From Byssothecium circinans (Eukaryota > Ascomycota > Dothideomycetes > Pleosporales > Massarinaceae): DNA of 17,754 nucleotides. The notes under the pieces were generated by a model. That model worked only from the letters and a program-made list of their open reading frames with translations, searched no databases and was not told the origin of the DNA. Position 1 is the first letter of the stretch. Each line of letters begins with the position of its first letter. Of this stretch, positions 1 to 8,700 are shown one piece after another. A program made the position numbers and the translations under genes. The DNA is taken from contig ML976977.1 in the NCBI GenBank assembly GCA_010015675.1, positions 1,184,501 through 1,202,254 on the forward strand, given 5' to 3'.

Positions 1-782
1 GTTGTGTTGAGAAATCGCGTGTTTTGTTAAGGTGTCGCGTTTTGGTGGGGTGGCCCGGAACCACAGGTGGCCCGGAACTATATGCGCTAGCTTAGCTTAA
101 CTTCACCACTGAAGTTGAAGTTTGCGTAAACGGAATTACAAGGATTGATACTGCAAAATGTAAATAATATTAAATAGCGTATAAGAACGCAATAGTATAA
201 GGCCTTCGTTCCCTTTCCTCTATCCTATCTTGGTAAGCACCTAAAGGCATTGTGCATTTTGGTTAAGTCTCCTATGTGGTTATTACTTTTATCAGACTCG
301 TAAATGCATATACTACGAGAGTATTAACACGCAAAATAACTGAGAACATTCTTAAGGTCCAAGTAAGATTAAATCATCACAACAAAGCACACAACGCTAA
401 TAGTCCTATCCATACTTCTGCGAAAACATTCAACGTGATCCTTATTATCTTTCAGTTGCAATATAAAACCTAAAACAGGTCTTCACACCCACTAAGATAC
501 GCCTCAGGCCCCTGAAGCCGTATCATACACCTATCACAAGAATTATAAGGGTATAAGAGAGAAGCTACGCAGTCGGCCTAAGATATATAAGACCATCCAA
601 ATATCAAGCGAACTTTATACCATGCAGTGACGTTATATCTACAGCCTCTAGTCACAAGATCCCATCTTTAGAAATGCCCTGCTCCTCAAACCCAACGTTC
701 ATGGAAGCTCCAACAAAGCCGATAGAATTCAGTAGACGAACCTCCTAACCATTTCATCCAGACCAACATGCTTGCCCTCCAT
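1..782. other. AT-rich intergenic region left of the helicase gene
   Basis: No convincing gene is visible here. The longest plus-strand frame, at 276-473, is 65 codons of low-information composition without a recognisable motif. The part next to 783 is expected to hold the 3' UTR and poly(A) site of the minus-strand helicase gene, but the cleavage site cannot be fixed by eye. The stretch from about 120 to 620 is clearly richer in A and T than the genes, which is ordinary for fungal intergenic DNA and would also fit an old repeat. The left edge carries a short tandem repeat, listed separately. Confidence 0.7.
49..78. repeat. Two-copy direct repeat GGTGGCCCGGAAC
   Basis: The 13-mer GGTGGCCCGGAAC occurs at 49-61 and again at 66-78, a 17-bp period. 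The spacer forms CCAC-AG-GTGG (61-70), a small inverted repeat. Just upstream, TCGCGT also occurs twice (15-20 and 35-40). GC-rich repeats next to AT-rich DNA could be the terminal part of a transposon that continues to the left of the window. No partner terminal repeat was found inside the window, so this stays a guess. Confidence 0.6.
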
Positions 783-3700
783 CTACTTCCCCTTCAACCC
801 ACCTCTCTCTCTAATCTTCTCCTCCTTCTCAAACCTCTCCTCAAACACCTTGAAGAACAGCCCAAGCCATTCCCTTTCCCTCGCACCCAATCCCTTCCCC
901 GGTGCCTTCCAGCTCATTGCCAGAATCTCCTTAACCCGCCTCCTCAATACCTTTAGCGCAACAGCGGCCCTCCAATCTTTGACCGCAAATCTAAGTACAT
1001 TTCCTGGCAGCCCAATAACACCAGCATGGAGCTTGAAGTCCATTTCCGCGCCGACCATAAGCACCATGGGCAGCGGGTAGACAATAGACGTTGAATGTGC
1101 ATTATAGAACTTGGTCGTGGTTTGCATGATGTGGTAGTATGATAGGTACCGAGCGGTGCTAGGGTTGATGGAGGCTTGCTTGTTGACGGAGGTGGGTGCT
1201 AGACTAACGGTTTGGTTGTTGGATATGTTGCGCCAGCCTTTACCGTCACGAGTCAGGATTTTGGGATAGAAAGCTGTTGCCACGACAGAGTTGACGAGGA
1301 TGTCGTTGTCGGAGTGCACGTCATATTGGGCTGGGACGGTGACGAAGGCGCGGTTGCGGGAGGTGCTGCGGTACCGGCTGAGAGCGCGGCGCTCTTCTGT
1401 TGATAGTTGAACGAATCCTGCTTCGACGAGGGAGGAGAGTAGTTGTGCTTTGAGATCCTCGATGTTGCCGAGATTCTGGGGGCTGAGGAAGTTTTTGTGG
1501 CAGAACTGCACCTCTGATCGACCTGGCGTAACGCACATCGCCTTCCAGGACTTGTATGCGTTGTAAGTTGTAAGTAGGTCGGAATCGCCCTTCTTGAATG
1601 CTAGGCGAGCTGCATCGGCGCGTTGCTTCGCATTGAATGGCGCGAGAAACGGCGACTTTGACGAGAGGATGGCCGCGATAGTGATACCAACATCAACGCA
1701 TCCGAACATGCTACTCAAAAGGATCAGTTTGCCAAGGTGCGCATCTAAAGGTAGCTTCGCAATCTGGCCTCCAAGAGGGGTGAGCTCTTCTCCTGGAGTC
1801 AAGGCGTCAACTTCAATGAGGGCATCGATGGCACGGCGTACGTTACGCGTAGAAGGCGGATCTAAAGCCTCGGATAGCGTCTTCTCAATGTCGCCGAGCT
1901 TGCAGATCTTGGTACGCATAACCAGATCTTGCAGCGACAGCCGAAGCATCTCAGGAGTTTGCTGATCCATCATGAGGTTGTCGTGACGGTACTTTGTGAA
2001 CAGATGGAAACAGACGCCTTCTTGCACACGCCCAGCCCGTCCTCGACGCTGCTTCGCGTTCGCACGAGATATGAAAGATTGAGTAAGGCGAGACAGCTGG
2101 CGCCGCTCATCAAAGCGCATTTCCTTGTGCTTCCCCGTATCGATCACGCAGGTGATGTCCGGGATAGTCACACCAGTCTCTGCAATATTGGTCGCAAGGA
2201 CGATTTTCCTCACGCCTGGTGGGGGAAGAAGAAAAGCTGCCTGCTGCTCCTCACTCGATATGGTTGAATGGAGAGGATATATCAACCATTGCTTATCAAA
2301 AGCAGGATGCGTGAGTAACATGTCATTAAGTTGACGAATCTCTGCTATGCCAGGGAGAAAGCATAATATGGCGCTACTGTACTGACTGAGCTCAGTATCA
2401 TACGCAACAGCTTCCATGAGGCGAATGATGAGCTCATAATCGATGGCGTACTCGTCATAACCTGACAAGGCATTTCGGGTGGAAGCACTGTAGCCTGGGA
2501 GCTTCGTTGGTATGCCTGACTTTTCCGTAGACGCAATCTCGTCATCGTCTCCACTGGTATTCGCGTCCGTCGTCTTATCTTCTAGAGAGGATGTGTAGTG
2601 GATTTGCTCTATCGCATCCTCGAGGTACTTGGTTTGGACGGGAAAAGTTCTGCCAGGCACATTGAGAACCGGCGCATTATCCAGGTAGCTGGAGAAGCGC
2701 TGTGCATCGACCGTAGCACTCATCAGGACGACTTTGAGCTCTGGTCGCTTGACCATGAGCGAGCGAAGAATAATGAGCAAGAAATCGGTGTCGATGCTAC
2801 GACGTATTAGCTTTGAGCCCCAATGCCAAGTTTATAGTAACATACCTCCGCTCATGGACTTCATCAATTACAAGATGCGAAACTTCTTGCAAATCCTGGG
2901 TGGATTCAAGCATGCGCAGCACAACACCAACTGTTGCAAACACGAGTCTAGTCTGCGGCGAGGTCTTCGATTCCAAACGAATAGAATATCCTACAAGAGA
3001 GCGGAATGTTCCAAGATCCCTTGGGCTTTCCCCAAGCTCCTCACTGACACGTTGAGCAAGAGAAATTGCTGAAATGCGTCGAGGCTCGGTACAGAATATC
3101 TTGCAAGGCTTGCCCTGGGAAAGCTCGTGCTCCAAGAGGAAGGAAGGTATCTGTGTGCTCTTCCCGCAACCAGTCTCACCGCAAATTATAGTCACTTGGT
3201 GTTGATCGATAGTGGAGAGTATCGATCGTCGAAACCCGAACACTGGGAGCGAAGAGCGGGCAGCTAACATCTGTTGGAACGGTCCTGTGGATGACTTCTG
3301 CAGCCATAGTTCTCTCAAGCCTTCAAACGCTTGCCTCGGAGTGTTTTGCCCTGAGGTAGAGCCACTTGAAGATGTGGCTGCTTGGTTGCGCGCTTTGAAG
3401 CGGCTGGTTAGAACGACTCCGTCGGATTCTTCATTCTCTAATTGATCATGAATGAGCGATCGATAGCACTTGATCGCCTCACGATCGGCGGTATCCAGAC
3501 GTGCGTTTCTAGCCTTCAAAAAGTCCCGGTAGACGTCCCTCCAATTGGGTGGCAATCGTAGATAAACCTTCTCTTCCTTGCTCAACGCCGCAGAAATCCC
3601 GAATAAGGCTGCAGTAGCAACAAAGCCTTCGCTCTGTTCGACAGATACAGCGGCAGTGGAGGTGGCTTCGAAGGTAGCTCGAATTGCCGAAGCCGTAACA

Positions 3701-5313
3701 GTGACACCCGCAATTTCTGTGTCATATTCGACATCTTGTTCTCGGGACCAGTTGATGAGTAAAGAATGCCGGCACGAATAGATTGTAGGAGATACGAGCT
3801 TGTACGTCAAGCGAGCACCCGGATCTCTAAGACTGGATTAGTTTTTGAAAGAAGGGGTAATGGATATCACGAACCGAGCCCGTATCGCCTCCTCTAATAC
3901 TCGTCGTGGCGCTATACCGACCTGTTTGCCGAAATCGCGCAGAGCAAAGTTCTCCGTAGCTGCTTTCCCGTCGATATCATTCGCCTGCGTAGTATCATTA
4001 GGGACTGCTGAGAACATGTTCCCTAACATTCCTGCGCCTTCATCGTCTGAATTCACGTCTATGGTATGCACAGCCAGCTTTTCCGCCGCGACTGGCACAT
4101 ACGGTTCCTGCTTGTTGATAGTAGTCGACTCATTGCTGGGTACGGGTGTGGATGCTCGCTGAACAGCCTTCGTTTGCGCGATTTGGTTCCGTCTTGCAGG
4201 CCACAAAGCTTGCGCCTCGTCATTGTCGAAGAGAGCATCAGATTCGAGCTGTTGAAGCTGTGACATCAACTTGCGGGTCGCTGGAGATTGCGTGACATGA
4301 GGAGCTTTAGCCAGTCGACCTTTGCCCTTTTTGGGCTGTTTTTGTGCAGGTAAATCCACAGCATCAGGGTCAAGTTCGAAAAGCTTGCTCTTCACTTTGA
4401 GGTAGGTAGGAACGAGCTGGTCTGGCTCCAAATCGCTATCGATGTCACTGACAATGACATCGCTATGGTCAGGTTCAGCTAGTGTGGGTTTGAAAGCGGA
4501 AGGTAGACTAGGAGCAGTAGATACTTCTGTTTCTGATCCTCGAGACGTTGCAAGGTCCGTAGCAGAAGTGACGGATGGTGGAGTGCTTGGTCGTGAGATA
4601 GTCGGAGAGTCAGCACGAACCCGCTGCGCCCTGGGCTCTCCATACGAGAGTGAGACGCCTTGGTTGTTATCTAGTGCAAGCCATTCCAATGCCTCCTGTA
4701 AACCCCAAACACTCGCAGTTCTGTCAATGCTGGCTGCATTTGCGCAAAGCCACCGCAGGGCGGGCTCGGTGTGTTCAAACGAGAAACCAAGTTCACGCAG
4801 CATCAGATCAAGCGACCATAACTTACTCAACGCATATTCTTCGGAAAGGACTTTCAGAAACGACTGTTGCCCCTGTCTCCGGTTGACATCGTTGGACTCT
4901 GCGCGCGCGAGTGAGATGATGGATTCGAGAATATCAGGCGACAGCCAATCATGCACAGTCATATTCTCAGACTGTGAACGAAGGACTCGACGGTCTGTCT
5001 GGAACTTGGCCTTTTGACGATTCAATTCTCGTCGGACCCTGGAGGCAAGCTTCTCGACCAGCAATTGGAGCTCGTCATGCTCGAGCTGGGCCTCTAGCTC
5101 TTCGGGCGTAGGATCAGGCTTCGTCAGAGCAGTGTCAGTAGGCACCGGAACCTCTGTACCAACAGTTGCCGCCACGGGAATGTTTTCCTTGGGGGCATCG
5201 TCGTCCTTGGCATCGGCCGGTTTCTCCTGCTTGGGCTTGCTCGCGATTGAAGTGGTAGCAAAGCCGCGGGCGGGGTTAGCCGTGGGCTTTTTCTTCTTTT
5301 TGTTGGGGGCCAT
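783..5313 (-). CDS. DEVH-box RNA helicase, DHX29 / YLR419W / Ucp12-like
   Basis: Spliced gene of three exons: 5313-3875, 3826-2846 and 2796-783. These join in frame to 1477 residues. The start is the first in-frame ATG (5311-5313, G at -3 and +4), and the leader back to a TATATA at 5402-5407 has no other ATG. The N-terminus is lysine-rich with the NPARGFATTS motif that I recall from fungal members. A charged, probably coiled stretch lies near residues 70-112 and a UBA-like helical region near 120-217. Next come a disordered linker and a dsRBD-like segment around 487-560. Helicase motifs are GETGCGKST (696-704), TEPRR (Ia), TVGVVLR (Ib), DEVH (801-804), SAT (833-835), FLPG (953-956), LATNIAETGVTIPD (1007-1020) and QRRGRAGR (1056-1063). 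HA2 and OB-fold regions follow. An acidic insert near 880-925 interrupts the second RecA domain. The metazoan relative DHX29 binds the 40S subunit and helps scanning through structured leaders; the fungal role is less clear. The gene is divergent from GCN1. Confidence 0.95.
2797..2845 (-). other. Helicase intron 2 (49 nt)
   Basis: The minus-strand intron begins GTATGT, has a GCTAAT branch-like site and ends GTAG. It lies directly after motif II. AG plus C restores a serine codon, giving DEVHERS-IDTDFLL, the expected continuation of a DEAH-type helicase. Confidence 0.95.
3827..3874 (-). other. Helicase intron 1 (48 nt)
   Basis: Read on the minus strand, the intron starts GTTCGT and ends TTAG, with ACTAAT as likely branch site. 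It is phase 2: CG before and A after rebuild an arginine codon and give ...EEAIRAR-DPGARLTYK, which fits the continuous family sequence as I remember it. An apparent alternative donor GTGATA at 3870 is in the wrong phase for this acceptor. Confidence 0.85.
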
Positions 5314-5401
5314 TGCCAGCGATGGTCGGGCTGCTTCTTGAGATGCAGGCAACGTGTTGTTGGTTGACGAGCACGTGTGGTGGGTTTAGGTTCGTATAGA
5401 G

Positions 5402-5407
5402 TATATA
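5402..5407 (-). promoter_or_regulatory. TATA-like element of the helicase gene
   Basis: TATATA (minus context CTATATAC) lies 89 bp upstream of the helicase ATG. The interval to the start contains no ATG on the minus strand, which fits a short leader. Function is inferred from position only. Confidence 0.4.
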
Positions 5408-5411
5408 GGAG

Positions 5412-5433
5412 CTTGATCTTTGGCTAGATCAAG
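5412..5433. repeat. Spaced inverted repeat CTTGATC-N8-GATCAAG
   Basis: A perfect 7-bp inverted repeat (5412-5418 and 5427-5433) with an 8-bp spacer sits in the divergent promoter next to the TATATA element. The geometry suits a dimeric DNA-binding protein, for example of the Zn2Cys6 type. No known fungal regulator is matched with confidence. Confidence 0.5.
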
Positions 5434-5545
5434 GTTAGGGCGGGCGAAGAAGCTCGTAGAACGCATTTAGGGCGCAGGGAAAACTGCTGGCGATTGCAAA
5501 TGAGTAACAAAGGGCGGACTGAAGGTTGTGAAGGGCGTAGTGGGG

Positions 5546-5713
5546 ATGCATTTCAAGTGCACACAAGCGGCAGGCGCTCGGTCCGTCCGACAGGCGAGTG
5601 AGGTCAGGTCAGGTCAGCATCCAGACATTTCGCAGGCCAGGCTCAAATTTATTTATCGCACACGCCCACCACCCCACCACGAGCCCGCGCGCTTTCTTAT
5701 GGACAAGTCATGA
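5546..5713 (+). other. Possible upstream ORF(s) overlapping the GCN1 start
   Basis: An ATG at 5546 opens a 55-codon frame that ends with TGA at 5711-5713. A second ATG in the same frame at 5699 would give only Met-Asp-Lys-Ser. The TGA overlaps the first GCN1 ATG (5710-5712) and shares its last base with the second (5713-5715), in the string TCATGATGG. Which upstream ATG is in the mRNA depends on the unknown transcription start. The short version lies only 11 nt before the main ATG, so any leader longer than that contains it. Its context is weak (C at -3). Confidence 0.5.
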
Positions 5714-8700
5714 TGGCTTCAGACGGAGCGGGCAATTCGACTGCCATCGACCGTGCTGAAGTGCGAAAGGGACTCAAGACCAGCTCAACGAAGCGCAGGA
5801 TTGCAGAGCTGTCTGGGCTGCAACATACAGTCGCCGACGACAGTGAGTAGGCGTGGAATGGACAACAACGTCATATCAACTAACACTGCACTAGCCCTCG
5901 CAGACTCAGACGTCAAATTCCTCCTAGAAACCCTCTTCGAGACGTATCCGCTGTACATTGACCGCCATTCGAGACGGGCCGTCGAGCGGGTCCTCCAATA
6001 CCTCATAAACAGCCCAAATGGCGCCCTCGCGCTTCCGGCCACCGTCGAATTCCTCAAGAGGGAATGCGTGAAAAAGGGAATTGCCCATGTCAACGTCTTG
6101 GTGCTCGTCGATTGGTGCGCCGTGCTGTTACTCGAGGTTGCGCATGAGCCTGAGCGATGGGGGAAACACGGGCTGGACGTGGGGCAGGCGCTGGCGAGAG
6201 CGCTGGAGACATGCATGAGCATAGGGGAACATCACCGGGCACTGCGCCTCAAGCGTTCGGCCATCGTCTCCACTCGGCGGGCCCTGCGTGCAGTCGTCAC
6301 CTCGGAAGAATTGGGAGGAAAGGCGCTTGACCAGCTCGTGGCTGCGCTCACCGCCAAAGGCTCATCCTCGACGGCTGGAAATGCTGTATTGCTTGGAGTC
6401 ATCGCCGGCGTATGCGCCCGCAAACCCCTCGTCAAGCCGGCCCTGGAACGCCACAAACCAGACTACTACGCCTTCTACGTGCGCGAAATCATCGGCTCGC
6501 GGACTCCATTGCCAGACCACATCTCGAACGCTTTCCACGACTTCTTCGACACCTTTCCCACACTAGACGAGGTGCGAAAGGAAGTCATCCCACCGCTCGA
6601 GAAAGCGCTCCTTCGGGCGCCAGAAGTCGTGTTGAATGACATTGTGTCACCTATGATTTTGGCGTTGCCTGAGTCCCTAGATCTTTCCGATATGCTTCTT
6701 GCAAATTTGTTGAAGCCACTGCTGTCCAATATCAAGTCCACGAACCCCACCATTCGCGCCGGTGCTCTGAGAACATTTCAAGCCCTGGCTTTGAGGTCAA
6801 GCAATGACACGGCCGTCGGCAAGGTAGCCGATGAGATTCTGGATCCGCTAAAGCAAGGCAAAGTCAGCGGTGTAGACCAGAAAGTCATACATTCACAAAT
6901 GCTTGCTGCATTGCCAGGATCCGTGGCCTTGTCACAAAAGATTCCCATCGGTCTTGCTCCAGTTGCATTGAAGGAGCCTAACGAGCCTGCAACTGTCGCG
7001 CACGTTACAACGCTGACCAAACATCTAATATTCGGTCTAGCCAATGGCGTTGCGTTGGACAGGACAGTATCCGATGCATTCGTCAAGGGCATCGCTGACA
7101 AGCGCATTCCTATTCGCCGACTGTGGGCTATTCGCACAGCTGATATTTGGTGGCAACTATCATCTTCACAGCTCTCCCAGCCTGACGTGCTTTCCTTCTG
7201 CCAGACCACCGTTCCCAAGCTTGTAGAGATATGGCAAGAAGTCCTTGCCAATCCTGTCCCCGCCACACAGAACGGTCTGATAACTGTAGCTCACTATGTC
7301 ACAGCTCTGCTTGCAAGCAAAGTCCGCGACTTGGATGATGCGAAGCTGGCCGCTATCTTCAAAAAGTCAGATGTCATCTCCCAGTCATTCACACTCAAAC
7401 CGAAACCTTCGTTCTTGCTCAACACTCGTGTATATTCCAAGTTAACGAACGAAGACGATGTCGCGATAGCGTTACGTGCTTTGACTGCGGTTGCAGCATG
7501 GCTCTCAGGGGAAAGTGTTTCACCCGAGGCGCAAGAAGCATGGGCACATGCTGTCATCTTCTTCATAGTTTCTGATGCTGTCTCTGGAAAAGCCAGGTCA
7601 GCGGCAAAGGCGACCTTGACGGAGACCTACATCCAAGCGCCGTCAACTATCAGCAGTGTGATCACTTCAGGACTTTGGTCGTGGTACAAATCAGATGCAC
7701 AAGGAGATAAGGAGAGCGCCGCGATTGCTGCGAAAACCGGCACCGCTGAATTGTATTCCGTACTTGGTTGCATATGTCTGCCAGAAGAGACTTTGGCAAA
7801 GCACAAATCAAGCGTGGATGCTGGGATTCGGCGCAAACAGTCAATCAATCTTTTGGTCCTAGCAAGGCCCGAGTTGCTTCCTCGCACATCTTGGATAGAT
7901 GCCAGTCTCCGAATGGGGGTGGATCCTGGCCAACTTGTTCGAGATCAGCTGGAAGACTGCCTTGATTCGATCAATTCTATCATCACGGTGAGTGCCTCCA
8001 ATGTTTACACAACGCATGCTGACTAAGGAACAGACGAAGGAAAATGATCCGATCCCAACGATTGCAAGAGCAGCATACAGCGCCTACACAGATCTAGCAT
8101 TCGTTGCGCCGGAGGTCGCTCTGCCAGTCATTGTCAAGCAGTTTAGTCGGGATCTTGACCCCGAACAGCTGGAGTCTGTCGGTCCAACTGAGGCTGCCAT
8201 TTTCCGTACTCCAGAAGGAACGGCATACGTTGACGTACTTTCCAAAAAGGCACCAGTAGCAATCGACAAGAACACAAAGGACTATGATACTCTGAAATGG
8301 GAAGAGGAGCTACGCGCCCAATTGGCGCAGAAGACGGGTCAAAAGAAGAAGCTTACGGCGGACGAACAAGCCAAGGTCAATGCCCAGCTCGCAAAAGAGT
8401 CTGCCATTAGAGAAGCAGTAAGCTCTGTTGAGCGAAAGATGAGGCGTGGTGTAGGCATCATCCAAAGTCTAGCGACCGGTCCGCCGACTGAAGCAGAGCG
8501 CTGGATGGGGCCTGCGGTAGACCGACTCATTCAAATCATCCGCTCTGGTGCCGGTTTGATACTTGGAGACTCACCAGCGACGGCTTTTATTCAGTGTTCT
8601 CACCGGATTTCCACACGCTTGGGGGTTTTGCGACCCTTTGTCGGCATTGCTACCTTGAGGACGATTGGTTCAATACAGCTTCCAGAGAAATACGCTGAAG

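Larger units (their letters stand above)
5314..5709. promoter_or_regulatory. Divergent promoter between helicase and GCN1
   Basis: About 400 bp separates the two divergent start codons, so both promoters must share it. Visible elements are a CACGTG E-box core at 5372-5377, TATATA at 5402-5407 (about 90 bp upstream of the helicase ATG), an inverted repeat CTTGATC / GATCAAG at 5412-5433, and three tandem AGGTC units at 5601-5615. The GCN1 side carries upstream ATGs at 5546 and 5699; the helicase side between TATATA and the start has none. No Gcn4-type TGACTCA site was seen. All site assignments are by eye. Confidence 0.7.

Noticed and set aside
783..2780. Helicase region as two or three separate genes
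   Set aside because: The frames join through two short GT-AG introns in the correct phase and together give one complete helicase with all motifs in order.
4442..5017. 191-codon plus-strand frame inside the helicase gene
   Set aside because: Antisense shadow of helicase exon 1. Serine/arginine-rich composition typical of reverse frames, and no motif.
3838..5352. Helicase start at 5352, 13 codons further upstream
   Set aside because: The codon there is TTG, not ATG. The first in-frame ATG is at 5311-5313 and gives the family-like MAPNKKKKK start.
5314..5709. Gcn4-type TGACTCA sites in the GCN1 or HFI1 promoters
   Set aside because: Looked for on both strands in the intergenic regions and not found. 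Only imperfect TGACT-like strings occur.
6778..7266. 162-codon minus-strand frame inside GCN1 exon 2
   Set aside because: Antisense shadow with no recognisable domain.
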